The translations under genes were made by a program, and so were the position numbers. DNA of 32,024 nt. It comes from Archaeoglobaceae archaeon. GTDB lineage: Archaea; Halobacteriota; Archaeoglobi; Archaeoglobales; Archaeoglobaceae. Numbering within the stretch: position 1 is the stretch's first letter; the number at the start of each line of letters is the position of its first letter. The notes beneath the pieces are model-generated. The model saw only the letters and a list, made by a program, of their open reading frames with translations. It searched no databases and was not told where the DNA came from. Positions 1 to 8,294 of the stretch are shown here, piece by piece. The stretch spans positions 1 through 32,024 of the forward strand of contig WAPX01000006.1 of NCBI GenBank assembly GCA_015520485.1, read 5' to 3'.

Positions 1-2
1 AA

Positions 3-312
3 GAATACTTGGCCATTTGGGCTTCTGAAGGAAGAGGAAGCTTTGAAGCCTACGTTTTGAGAGAAGTCTTAAGCACGAAAATAAGCCAGAAGTAATTGTT
101 GACAGAGGATTCTGTACAGGCTTTACAAAGTCTGTACAGGCTTTACAAAGTTGTCAGGCACGAAACCTTCGGTGAGTGCTGTAGAAAGTTTCTTTTCGAG
201 GTTTAAGGGGGCGAAGAGGTTCTGGAACAGGTTTCCTTAAAAGTTCTTTCGAATGCAGGGCTGGTTGGAGAGTTTTATGGCTTTCTACAACTACTGGGGG
301 TGTTTATTTTGA
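3..312 (+). pseudogene. Decayed IS6-like transposase, C-terminal part
   Basis: Translation in shifting frames gives consecutive pieces of a DDE transposase of the IS6-like group. They are an IWASEGRGSFEAYV-like piece, then NKPEVIVDRGF (the region holding a catalytic Asp), then AVESFFSRFKGAKRFWNRFP (the region holding the catalytic Glu), and finally WLESFMAFYNYWG near the C-terminus. The frame changes near 80 and again at the 20-bp tandem duplication at 111-150, and a TAA follows the RFP motif. The N-terminal half lies outside the window or is lost. It cannot encode an active enzyme. A second decayed copy lies on the opposite strand at 29330-29720. The IS6 assignment rests on motif recall, not on a search. 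Confidence 0.8.
111..150. repeat. Perfect 20-bp tandem duplication inside the transposase remnant
   Basis: Bases 111-130 and 131-150 are identical. Twenty is not a multiple of three, so the duplication shifts the reading frame. Removing one copy restores continuity between the VDRGF-like and AVESFF-like segments, which makes it one inactivating lesion of this transposase. Confidence 0.95.
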
Positions 313-430
313 CAGCACCTAATAGAGCTGCTAAAATTTTTAATTCTACATTTTTCTTATTTCTCCGAAAGACTTTTGTAGACTTGACGTAGTCCACCAA
401 TTGCCTTAGTGGGGGTTGCATATCTTTTAT

Positions 431-511
431 TTAGTTCATTTGTTTTTTATCCTTATTCTTGACACTCTCTCCTATTCCAAGGTCATCCCAGAAAGTATGT
501 GCTGAGATTCA
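431..511 (-). pseudogene. Orphan 3' end of a paralogue of the 2322-3092 gene
   Basis: Bases 471-510 match 2332-2371 exactly (40 bp). On the minus strand the segment reads ISAHTFWDDLGIG, the C-terminus of the 256-residue protein encoded at 2322-3092. It then continues into a different short tail (ESVKNKDKKQMN) and a TAA at 431-433. Immediately upstream of the matching segment the same frame has a stop, so only the tail survives. The fragment lies next to a decayed transposase and is probably debris of a duplicated, truncated gene. Confidence 0.7.
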
Positions 512-552
512 TAAAGTTCACTTCATAATAAATAAAATATAAAATAAATATT

Positions 553-680
553 TTAATTTGGTTTTACCTTTATTTCCCATGCTCCCAGCCAGTCGTCGAA
601 TTCCCCAACAATACTAGCGCTGTAGCTACAGATCCAATCCATTCCGAGTTCGCAAACAGCACTCAAAGATTCTCTACAGT
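553..680 (-). pseudogene. Probable frameshifted C-terminal extension of the gene at 674-1876
   Basis: Just past the TAG of the upstream gene, another minus-strand frame stays open to a TAA at 553-555. It reads CRESLSAVCELGMDWICSYS followed by ASIVGEFDDWLGAWEIKVKPN. The composition is protein-like, with acidic and aromatic residues resembling the preceding domain. A one-base slip near 676-680 would join it to the upstream protein, giving about 440 residues. It could also be chance open sequence. Confidence 0.4.
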
Positions 681-1876
681 TCTGCAACATTGCTGTCGTA
701 GAGAGCCACAGTAAAGCTAATGTCAATTGTTTTTATGTCAGGCCATAACCACCACTTTTGAAGTTCAGTTTTGAATTCATGATCAATTATCATAGGTAAA
801 ACCCCACCTTGTTTATTTGGATCGAGTAAACCGATAGATGACGGCTCAAGGGTGTATGTCACATCACTCTTCGAATCTGGTATCTCGTGTAACGTTTTTA
901 CGTATCCCTCATCTGGAACTGTATGATCTTCCCATCTTATTTCAAGTCCTCCCTGAACACTATAGCTGATCGTAGCTGTGGCTACAGGTTCTTCACCCTG
1001 AACTCCAGCTGTGAGTGTAAAAGTAATCTGTGCGTTTGATCCCTCATTCTTCGGACCCCACTGGTGAAGAACTTGCCCTTTCCAAGTATCAGTATTCCAA
1101 TCGGTAACACTTACAAACTTTTTAGGCGAATAACCGTTATAACCTATTGCCGAATGCTGAGTGTTTGCCAAGAAGAATCTATACGTTTTTCCACCGACGG
1201 TCGTTTTTGCTATGTAGTAATCAACTTTTACAGATTCTTTTCCAACGTTCTCAAGAGTTTTACTCTTCCACCCAATATATCCTATATACTTAAAATTCTT
1301 AATGTTTGTTGAGAGCAACTCCATGGATTTTTCTTCGTTGAACGTATGTGTTATTAGCCTAAGGTCTAACAGTGGATTGTTAGAGTTTTCTATAACGAAT
1401 ATTCCAAAGGGCTTAACTGACAATGCTACAATGTCCGCATTAAAAACACGTTCATCAATCTTGAAAGATTTCTTATCTCTACTCGCTTTACTAATTGGGA
1501 TTACGGGCATTTTATATCCGGCTCTCGTTAAAGCTTTGAGCCAAGCTTCGAGGAACTTTCTTTTTTCGTTTTTGTCTACTTTATACAGCACTATTATAAA
1601 ACCGCTTCCTTTCATTCTTTTAGCGAGATTACTGTAGAGCTCAACGGCGGTAGTTCCTTTTAAGACATTTTCATTTGCTATATAGATCTCACAATTTGAT
1701 CTAAGTCCACTTATGTTATTTAGAATTTTTGTGTTTGGTATCTCTTTTTTGATTGCCTCCTTCATATCTTTGCCAACGACGTCAGATACTGTCGTTATAT
1801 CTATCACTGTCCCTATTACACTTCCAACAATCACTAAAACCAACACTGCCCCAACGAACCACTTAACCCCTTTCAT
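674..1876 (-). CDS. Secreted or membrane-anchored protein of unknown function
   Basis: A 400-residue protein I do not recognise. Residues 1-25 form a signal peptide or N-terminal anchor (MKGVKWFVGAVLVLVIVG), so the rest should lie outside the membrane. Residues 30-190 are mixed alpha/beta. Residues 200-400 are rich in beta-strand patterns with aromatic and Thr residues, as in a jelly-roll or Ig-like fold. The ATG follows an AGGTGG-type ribosome binding site. The first 18 codons and about 40 bases upstream are nearly identical to those of the phospholipase-like gene at 5039, although the mature proteins are unrelated. The gene lies about 20 bases after the membrane protein gene ending at 1899 and is probably co-transcribed with it. 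The stop codon may be a frameshift product, because open sequence continues to 553. Confidence 0.75.
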   Translation of the reverse strand: MKGVKWFVGAVLVLVIVGSVIGTVIDITTVSDVVGKDMKEAIKKEIPNTKILNNISGLRSNCEIYIANENVLKGTTAVELYSNLAKRMKGSGFIIVLYKVDKNEKRKFLEAWLKALTRAGYKMPVIPISKASRDKKSFKIDERVFNADIVALSVKPFGIFVIENSNNPLLDLRLITHTFNEEKSMELLSTNIKNFKYIGYIGWKSKTLENVGKESVKVDYYIAKTTVGGKTYRFFLANTQHSAIGYNGYSPKKFVSVTDWNTDTWKGQVLHQWGPKNEGSNAQITFTLTAGVQGEEPVATATISYSVQGGLEIRWEDHTVPDEGYVKTLHEIPDSKSDVTYTLEPSSIGLLDPNKQGGVLPMIIDHEFKTELQKWWLWPDIKTIDISFTVALYDSNVAEL

Positions 1877-1915
1877 CCAACCACCTGATTATTAAATTTT
1901 AAAAATAACTCATAT
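1821..1915 (-). repeat. Repeat copy 1: shared leader and signal-peptide segment
   Basis: This segment is over 90% identical to 4983-5075, with a few substitutions and a 3-base length difference. It covers the upstream region, the ribosome binding site and the first 18 or so codons of the gene at 674-1876. Similarity stops within the signal peptide, so the shared unit is a 5' expression and secretion module. Confidence 0.9.
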
Positions 1916-2270
1916 GTTTTTGTCCCAAAACGACTATTGCCAAAATGATTACATAGCCTATTAGTATACTGTGATATTCATCAATTTTAAAACTAACCAA
2001 TTTTAATAAGATTAAAATAACCGACCACAAAATGTATCCACAAAATCCAAGTTTTATCCCCAATCTTAATTTTTTATGTTTATCTTTTTCGAGTACATAC
2101 TGTCCAAATACTATTATCAGTGGAACCAGCCCGAGAAAGAGCCATGGAAGAATTGAGGTAATTTCCCTCGGAGGCGTATAAAAAGTAGTTACTATCAGAC
2201 TCAAGCAAATTACAACCAAATATATAAACATACCCAATATTGCTCCCAATATTTGCCGAGTTCTAATCAT
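1899..2270 (-). CDS. Small four-helix integral membrane protein, unknown function
   Basis: About 123 residues with four hydrophobic segments, roughly residues 7-30, 40-58, 72-90 and 98-117. The loop after the second helix is basic (LEKDKHKKLRLG). I chose the ATG at 2270 over a GTG at 2279 because GGAGGTGA ends about four bases before the ATG, whereas the GTG overlaps it. The gene lies between the secreted proteins at 2322-3092 and 674-1876 on the same strand, and the three probably form one transcription unit. I recognise no family. Its stop codon falls inside the repeated leader segment that precedes the next gene. Confidence 0.7.
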   Translation of the reverse strand: MIRTRQILGAILGMFIYLVVICLSLIVTTFYTPPREITSILPWLFLGLVPLIIVFGQYVLEKDKHKKLRLGIKLGFCGYILWSVILILLKLVSFKIDEYHSILIGYVIILAIVVLGQKHMSYF

Positions 2271-2321
2271 TATACTCACCTCCTTATAAAATAAAAAATT
2301 TAAATAAATTTTACAGAGCTT

Positions 2322-3092
2322 TTATGGGTTTCCTATTCCAAGGTCATCCCAGAAAGTATGTGCTGAGATTCTAAGGTACTTTGGCACATATGCGTATATC
2401 CAATATGGCGGATTAGGTATAGATATCCATTTCCATTCCCACGCCTTTGCAAACCAAACCCATATGCAACCATTCTCATCCAAGGTTATGTACTCGAAGA
2501 CGGGTGTCAGTATTGCACCCAATAATGCACCAAGAGCAGCTCCCGCTATATGGCTCGCTTCATCTATGATTGCTCCGATAATAGCTCCAGCAACAACAGG
2601 CGGAGAGTCAACAATGCTCCTCGATAGCCAGTCTGCTATGTGTACGTGTATCAGCTGATCTCCAGATATCCAGCAAGTTTCCCACGGTTCTATTCTATAG
2701 TACTTGTAGTCGGGATGAGGATATTTAACACCATATCCACGTACGAATTTTACTCCATCCCACCAATACGAATAGGAAAGTACTCTGATTAGTCTTCTAC
2801 TATTCTTGCTATTTTCTAACAGCAACTTCTTTGTAGCGGTTGGATCCAGCGGGTTATACTTTGACTCATACTTATTGAGAAGCTTACCCTTACTGTATAC
2901 TTCGACGATATACCCACTTGGTTTTTTGTTCACCCTGTACTCGTAAATATAGACCTTATGTGTCTTCAAATCCTCAATCTTCAGCTTGGCTTTCGTTAAG
3001 TCTTTGCTACTTTTTAAAGTTATGAGCACATCATTTACCTGCACGACTGTTGAAGTCTTTGAGTTCTCCTTCACATCTATCTTAATCTGCAT
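2322..3092 (-). CDS. Secreted protein of unknown function, probably broken at its 5' end
   Basis: The 256 residues visible from the first in-frame ATG lack a signal peptide, yet one is encoded just upstream. An ATG at 3187 is followed, after one missing base in a T-rich run, by 32 codons reading MFSFTIFAIVVIVVLSLEVY then KAAFAKPTKIQR, which join directly to the ATG at 3092. The intact ancestor would be a 288-residue exported protein. Residues 1-110 look beta-rich with many Lys. Residues 165-195 form a Gly/Ala-rich hydrophobic stretch (VVAGAIIGAIIDEASHIAGA) resembling a membrane-inserting helical hairpin. The C-terminus is Trp-rich. Part of this C-terminus is duplicated at 471-510. No family is recognised. 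Confidence 0.65.
   Translation of the reverse strand: MQIKIDVKENSKTSTVVQVNDVLITLKSSKDLTKAKLKIEDLKTHKVYIYEYRVNKKPSGYIVEVYSKGKLLNKYESKYNPLDPTATKKLLLENSKNSRRLIRVLSYSYWWDGVKFVRGYGVKYPHPDYKYYRIEPWETCWISGDQLIHVHIADWLSRSIVDSPPVVAGAIIGAIIDEASHIAGAALGALLGAILTPVFEYITLDENGCIWVWFAKAWEWKWISIPNPPYWIYAYVPKYLRISAHTFWDDLGIGNP
2332..2371. repeat. 40-bp exact repeat, partner of 471-510
   Basis: This is the 3' end of the gene at 2322-3092. It is identical over 40 bases to 471-510 and in the same orientation, which shows that a second copy of at least this gene's end once existed to the left. Confidence 0.9.
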
Positions 3093-3289
3093 TCTTTGGA
3101 TTTTTGTCGGTTTTGCGAACGCTGCTTTATATACTTCTAAACTTAATACTACTATTACTACAATCGCAAAGATTGTAAAAGAAACATTGTTGTTTATATT
3201 AATTTCTCTATATTATTATTTTATTTTATTTTATATTATGGCTTGTAATGCTGCCTTAGGTTTTACTAATTCATTTGATCTATCCCAAC

Positions 3290-3931
3290 TCAAATTATCA
3301 TACGTATACAAGGATAGCGGTTCCAACCTTCGTTAAGGGTGATCCAGTCTTTGTATCCATATTCGTCTGCAAAAGTCCAAATGTAATGGGATCCGTGTCC
3401 TAAAAATACTAATCCCTTGGCTCCTGCTTTTATGCAAGCCCCTGCTTCTATTCGTAGTTTGAGCTTAACATAATCTGCATCGCTTGAGCTGTTCAGGTAA
3501 ACGTAAACTTCTTTCACATCGTTGTATTTTACGAGTGTGCTTGGCTCAATGTAGTCGTATGGAGTAAGGAGAGGTGTTCTGTGCGAATAGTAGCCTTTTA
3601 TAGTAGTATATCTATCCGTTACGATTTTGAGTGCTTTACCATATTCAGTATCGATGATCTCAACCTTCGGATTGCATTCAACTTTATCGAAGCAGTAGAC
3701 AGTTAAGTTGTTCATAACTTCGTGGACGGTTCCGTCTTTTTTAACGGTTATAGGCACATACAGCGTAATTGATCCATTCACCTCGTGAAGCGTTTTGTTA
3801 TTTATAATCTTTACAGGATCTACTACAACCTCGTATTCGGTCACGTCGATCTGAGCTTGACTGAGATAGATAATGAGGCAAACGAATATAGCTACAACAA
3901 TAGCAGCAATTATTTTTAGTTTTGTTGACAT
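3290..3931 (-). CDS. N-terminally anchored extracellular protein, unknown function
   Basis: About 213 residues with one N-terminal hydrophobic segment (residues 6-25), then a soluble domain with alternating beta-strand patterns and several N-glycosylation sequons. The two late Cys residues flank a Gly-rich stretch. I start at the ATG at 3931 rather than the GTG at 3938-3940 because AGGTGAT overlaps the GTG and is properly spaced from the ATG. The gene lies on the same strand as the phospholipase-like gene, 31 bases downstream of it, and probably belongs to the same transcription unit. No family is recognised. A role as a surface partner of its neighbours is inference from position only. Confidence 0.7.
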   Translation of the reverse strand: MSTKLKIIAAIVVAIFVCLIIYLSQAQIDVTEYEVVVDPVKIINNKTLHEVNGSITLYVPITVKKDGTVHEVMNNLTVYCFDKVECNPKVEIIDTEYGKALKIVTDRYTTIKGYYSHRTPLLTPYDYIEPSTLVKYNDVKEVYVYLNSSSDADYVKLKLRIEAGACIKAGAKGLVFLGHGSHYIWTFADEYGYKDWITLNEGWNRYPCIRMII

Positions 3932-3962
3932 TTTTATCACCTAAATAAATAATAAATAAAAA

Positions 3963-5039
3963 TTAGCTTAGTTTATCCTTTTTGTTAGCTTTAAGTTTCA
4001 ACTTCTCTATCTTTTCTGCAAACTTACTAGCATAGAGCTTACCGAGCTTGACTTTACTAACCTTGCTCTCGAACCAAACAGTGTAAATCCCAGTCCTTTT
4101 ATCGAACTTTCCATGCGGTATTAAAATTCCCTCTTTTATTAATTCACGACCTATTTCCTTTCTGATTTTTGCAATTTCCTCATTTATTTTTACGTTGGTA
4201 TCCTTATTCTCTACCTGCACACCATTCACAGACATCTTCGATGCACATGAATATACGACATCCATGTGTATTAAATAATTATACGAGCCATCTACTGCTG
4301 CTTTCCACCAGTCTTCGTAATCTCCAAAAGCTGCTTTGGCTGCAAGATACTTATCCCAGCTGAAGGATGCTTGTTCTGCTACAATTCCTGCCATTAAATC
4401 CGTGAACTCCTTGTTTATCTGATCTTCAGTAGGTATTGGAAAATCACCACCGTATTTGTTCTTGTATTCTTGGATGCACGATTTAATGAATGACGAATAT
4501 ACCTTAAACTCCCATGGCCACGGTGCAGCTCCACCTTTTTCGTAATACGTAATACAATCTACATTGTATTCTACAAGCAAGTGCTGGGGGAGATCATTTG
4601 GATCAATTCCTTTGTATTCGAGATATGGCTTGTTGTGGGGGTACGATGGTTTAATCCACGATGGCTTACCTCCATGGATATAGTAATCAGATATGGGATG
4701 TGTTAACCATCCAGCAACATAGGCTATTTCTTGATCTGTTGACGCCTTCTGCCATACTATACTGTTAAAGAGCAAATTGTAATGCATAAGTTGTGCAAGC
4801 TTACTCCATCCGGATGGTACGGTTACACCATCTATTCCCACAAATATGTCTGGAACCACAGCACCGTTTATATAATCCGTTTTGTATTGGTATACCTGCC
4901 AAGGAAGCCCACTTTTATCGTCAACTTTCTTTACAATACTATAGTGTGTTGGTCCACCCCACGCAGACACTGGACTCACTAGGTTTCCAAGCATTACTAA
5001 AACCAACACTGCCCCAACGAACCACCTAACCCCTTTCAT
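3963..5039 (-). CDS. Secreted zinc-dependent phospholipase C-like hydrolase
   Basis: A 358-residue exported protein. The signal peptide (residues 1-26) ends in VSA, so cleavage would leave Trp27 as the first residue. That is how Bacillus cereus-type zinc phospholipase C begins, where the N-terminal Trp binds zinc. Later residues match the family's metal ligands in order: His32, Asp64, His86, His114-x3-Asp118, His122 and His153-x3-Glu157. The last two spacings are those of the B. cereus enzyme. The PLC/S1-P1 nuclease family hydrolyses phosphodiesters, either phospholipid head groups or nucleic acids. The substrate here is uncertain because archaeal lipids are ethers. Residues 270-358 are Lys-rich and outside the catalytic core. 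The leader and signal peptide are shared with the gene at 1876. Confidence 0.85.
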   Translation of the reverse strand: MKGVRWFVGAVLVLVMLGNLVSPVSAWGGPTHYSIVKKVDDKSGLPWQVYQYKTDYINGAVVPDIFVGIDGVTVPSGWSKLAQLMHYNLLFNSIVWQKASTDQEIAYVAGWLTHPISDYYIHGGKPSWIKPSYPHNKPYLEYKGIDPNDLPQHLLVEYNVDCITYYEKGGAAPWPWEFKVYSSFIKSCIQEYKNKYGGDFPIPTEDQINKEFTDLMAGIVAEQASFSWDKYLAAKAAFGDYEDWWKAAVDGSYNYLIHMDVVYSCASKMSVNGVQVENKDTNVKINEEIAKIRKEIGRELIKEGILIPHGKFDKRTGIYTVWFESKVSKVKLGKLYASKFAEKIEKLKLKANKKDKLS

Positions 5040-5075
5040 CCGACCACCTGATTAAATTTTAAAAATAACTCATAT
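4983..5075 (-). repeat. Repeat copy 2: shared leader and signal-peptide segment
   Basis: Partner of 1821-1915. It covers the upstream region, ribosome binding site and first 18 or so codons of the phospholipase-like gene. The noncoding part is as well conserved as the coding part, which suggests recent duplication or gene conversion. Confidence 0.9.
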
Positions 5076-5299
5076 TTAACATTATTGAAAATATTGCTAA
5101 ATTGATAATTTGACCAAGTTACGATAATTATTTATTACAGATAAAATCTTTAACGATCTTTAATAATATACTAAAAAATTTCAAATTAACTCTAACGGTA
5201 CGCAATAAAACGTGACTTCCGAACTGTTCAGTGCTTCCACACCACAAGCAAATGAACTCAACCAAACATGGTATATACCTGAAGCAGAAGTTAGGTGTG

Positions 5300-7399
5300 A
5301 TGCTGTCCTCCCCCCAGATATGGAAGGAATTCTTCGAAACTTACTACAGAGACGAGCTCAACAGGTTAGCCGATGCCGTGGAATTCGGTGGAGACCTGTC
5401 GCTGTACGTTGATTTCCTCAGAGACCTTTCAATATACAGGGAGGGAAGACTGGGGGAGGAGCTCCTATCCAGACCGGATGTGGTGCTGAACCACGCCAAC
5501 GAAGGTCTGGCCTTAACGGAGAACATACACGACGTCAGTCTTGAGAACTGCAGGGTCAGGTTTCTGAACTTACCCGCCTCAAGGAGAGTTTTGATAAGAG
5601 ACCTCAGGAGCGAGCACATATCAAAGTTCGTCGCAATCGAGGGAATAGTCAGAAAGGTAACCGAGGTCAGGCCGAGAGTTGTGGTCGCTGCTTTTACCTG
5701 CACGAAGTGCGGAAAGCTCGTGAATGTAGCTCAAGATGAAGAAGCCACGCTCAAACAACCATACGAATGTCCTGCATGCAAGAACAAGAGGTTCGTTTTT
5801 CTGCCCGACGAAAGCGTAAGCGTTGACAGTCAGAGAATCAGAATTCAGGAGTACCCCGAAAACCTGAGGGGTGGTGAGCAACCACAGCAAATAGATGTCA
5901 TGCTCGAAGACGACCTGACGGGCAAGGTCAATCCGGGAGACCGAGTAATAGTCAACGGAATAGTCAGGGCCAAGCCGAGAAAGGTGGGGAGCAAACACCT
6001 TCAGCACATGGATTTACACGTTGAGGGAAACTCCATAGAGATACTGCAGCAGGAATACGAGGAGTTTGAGATAACAGAAGAGGACAAAAAGAGAATCTTA
6101 GAGCTTGCAGAGGACGACAAAATTTTTGACAGGGTTATTTCGTCCATAGCTCCTTCAATATACGGACACGAAAACATAAAGCTTGCAATAGCCCTTCAGC
6201 TCTTCGGAGGAGTGCCAAAAAAACTGCCGGACGGAACGGAGATAAGAGGGGATATACACGTTCTGCTAGTTGGAGATCCGGGTGTGGCAAAATCCCAGAT
6301 ACTGCGTTACGTGCACAGAATAGCTCCGAGAAGTGTCTATACGACCGGTAAGGGTACGACGACTGCAGGTCTCACAGCCACGGCAACGAGAGACGAATTC
6401 GACGGCAGATGGACGCTTGAAGCTGGAGCGCTGGTTCTCGCTGACAAGGGTATAGCTCTCGTTGACGAAATAGACAAGATGAGGAGTGAAGACAGGTCAG
6501 CACTGCACGAGGCGATGGAACAGCAGACGGTGAGCGTCGCAAAAGCCGGAATAAACGCTGTGCTGAGAGCGAGGTGCGCATTGCTTGGAGCCGCAAACCC
6601 GAAGTACGGAAGATTTGACCGGTACACGCCCATAGCCGAGCAGATAGACCTCTCACCAACGCTGCTGTCGAGGTTTGACCTGATATTCGTTCTGACAGAC
6701 GATCCCGATGAAATGAGAGACAGAATGCTGGCCGAGCACATACTAAGAACCCACGAAATTGGCGAAAAATTTGAAAAACTCAGGAACATAGCTTCAGTCG
6801 AATACACAAGAGACGAACTCATAAAGGAGTCTGAACTGGCGGAGATAATACCGAGCATAGATCCCGAGCTGTTAAGAAAATATATAGCATATGCGAAGAG
6901 AACAGTATTTCCTGTTCTCAGCGAAGAGGCAAAGGAGAGAATAACCGAGTTTTACCTGAGCCTGAGGTCGAGGGCAAAGGAGAACTCAGCAGTTCCGGTT
7001 ACGGCGAGACAGCTCGAAGCCCTTATAAGGTTGGCTGAAGCTTCTGCGAGACTGAGACTCAGCGATGTGGTGGAAAGGGAGGATGTCGATAGAGTGATAG
7101 AGATAATCAAACGCAGCCTTGAGCAGATAGCAGTTGACCCGGAGACAGGAGAGATAGACATAGATTATGCATTTACAGGAACTTCGAAATCTCAGAGAGA
7201 CAGAATAATGATTTTGAAGAGGATAATTGAGGAACTCGAAACGACCCACGACAAAGGAGCTCCTGAAGAGGAGATAATCAGAGCTGCTGAAGAAGAAGGC
7301 ATAAACGAAAGAAAGGCAAAAGAGTTGCTGAAGAAAATGAGAGAAATGGGTGATATATACAGCCCGAGAGACGGGTACTACAGGCTTGCCGTAAAATAG
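5300..7399 (+). CDS. mcm: Replicative DNA helicase MCM
   Basis: This is the archaeal minichromosome maintenance helicase, a hexameric 3'-5' ATPase that unwinds DNA at the replication fork. From the ATG at 5300 the protein has 699 residues, the usual archaeal size. The N-terminal domain has a zinc site, Cys134/Cys137 with Cys157/Cys160. The AAA+ domain carries Walker [10 protein letters not shown] (325-333), Walker B VDEIDK (388-393) and the arginine finger in SRFDLIF (Arg458). The last 90 or so residues form the winged-helix tail. I prefer this ATG to one at 5231 because AGGTG lies just upstream and MCM homology begins with the IWKEFF segment. A TATA-like GGTATATACC at 5269-5278 lies about 27 bases upstream, so a very short leader is possible. 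Confidence 0.97.
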   Translation: MLSSPQIWKEFFETYYRDELNRLADAVEFGGDLSLYVDFLRDLSIYREGRLGEELLSRPDVVLNHANEGLALTENIHDVSLENCRVRFLNLPASRRVLIRDLRSEHISKFVAIEGIVRKVTEVRPRVVVAAFTCTKCGKLVNVAQDEEATLKQPYECPACKNKRFVFLPDESVSVDSQRIRIQEYPENLRGGEQPQQIDVMLEDDLTGKVNPGDRVIVNGIVRAKPRKVGSKHLQHMDLHVEGNSIEILQQEYEEFEITEEDKKRILELAEDDKIFDRVISSIAPSIYGHENIKLAIALQLFGGVPKKLPDGTEIRGDIHVLLVGDPGVAKSQILRYVHRIAPRSVYTTGKGTTTAGLTATATRDEFDGRWTLEAGALVLADKGIALVDEIDKMRSEDRSALHEAMEQQTVSVAKAGINAVLRARCALLGAANPKYGRFDRYTPIAEQIDLSPTLLSRFDLIFVLTDDPDEMRDRMLAEHILRTHEIGEKFEKLRNIASVEYTRDELIKESELAEIIPSIDPELLRKYIAYAKRTVFPVLSEEAKERITEFYLSLRSRAKENSAVPVTARQLEALIRLAEASARLRLSDVVEREDVDRVIEIIKRSLEQIAVDPETGEIDIDYAFTGTSKSQRDRIMILKRIIEELETTHDKGAPEEEIIRAAEEEGINERKAKELLKKMREMGDIYSPRDGYYRLAVK

Positions 7400-7466
7400 T
7401 TTAAATATTAATGATCAAAATATTAAAAATACAAAAATTTTTTAAACTTTGGAAATTAGGTAGAAA

Positions 7467-8075
7467 TCAGGTGCCCCTCAGAGTGCTATTCTTAGCTTTT
7501 GAGAGGTGGCAACAGTACGTGCATTCGTATTTGCTCGGTAATTTAATGCCCCTCTTCAGGTGGCAGTTTATGCATAGAGTTGTGTTGTAAGTTGTGTTGT
7601 TAAGCCTTGCCTTGGGAACTGGAAGTCCGAGCATGTGTAGGAACAGAGCAGTATTCAACACGTCAAGACCGCTGTATATTTTAACCCAGTGTCCATGTGC
7701 TATTATTACTGTTGGCACCTCAGTTATTCCAACGTGTTTGGCAAGCCACTGGCATACTTTCGAGCAGTTCGACATGTTGTAAACGTCGCAGAAGTAAAAC
7801 TCCACGCTTTTGCTGTCAGTTTTTCTTATCAGCTCCATGTACGGTTTAACTTCTCTGCAAATTGGGCATTTCGAGGAGTAGTAGAAGAAAACTTTTGTTG
7901 TTTTATTTATTGAGACCCTGCTTTGGGATCGATTCTGATTGCCAACGGGCATGTTTTTTGGCATTTTGGCTGTAGTTTTAAGCTTTGCATTTCTTTCAGT
8001 TGCACATCCTGCGAAACATCCAGCAAAAGCCACGCAGAGTATTAACAGCAATGCGGTAAGCCTGATGTTCTTCAT
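7467..8075 (-). CDS. Thioredoxin-fold lipoprotein with a CxxCH motif
   Basis: A 202-residue exported protein starting at the ATG at 8075. A longer start at 8108 adds 11 residues ahead of the signal peptide. The leader ends in lipobox-like AFAGC (Cys20) with a second Cys24, so lipid anchoring is likely. Residues 54-150 form a thioredoxin domain with active-site CPIC (70-73) and cis-proline VPT (120-122), plus an extra Cys cluster at 96, 104 and 108. The C-terminal tail has CINCH (168-172), which matches the haem c attachment motif CxxCH, and CTYCCH (185-190). An extracytoplasmic thiol-disulfide or redox role is likely. Haem binding is only possible, and zinc is the alternative. A TATA-like TTTTTATAAATA lies on the minus strand near 8218-8232. 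Confidence 0.8.
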   Translation of the reverse strand: MKNIRLTALLLILCVAFAGCFAGCATERNAKLKTTAKMPKNMPVGNQNRSQSRVSINKTTKVFFYYSSKCPICREVKPYMELIRKTDSKSVEFYFCDVYNMSNCSKVCQWLAKHVGITEVPTVIIAHGHWVKIYSGLDVLNTALFLHMLGLPVPKARLNNTTYNTTLCINCHLKRGIKLPSKYECTYCCHLSKAKNSTLRGT

Positions 8076-8294
8076 GGTGTACGGGAATCGCAGTCCAGTA
8101 AATATCATTTACTGTTTTGACTGTTCGCTGTTTTGTTTTCGAAGCAAATTTTAACTTTTCTGGCCTTTTAAGTTCTCTCTGCGGGCAGACTGGACGTTCA
8201 GCGCGGATTTGATTCTTACGTATTTATAAAAAAGCGACAGGTTCGGTTTTATTGATAAAAAAGCTTAAATTAACTCTGAAAGTTAAACCTGGCA

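Noticed and set aside
5344-7249. Several long antisense reading frames within mcm
   Set aside because: They are complementary to a well-conserved helicase gene, rich in Ser and Leu as expected for antisense shadows, with no family motifs.
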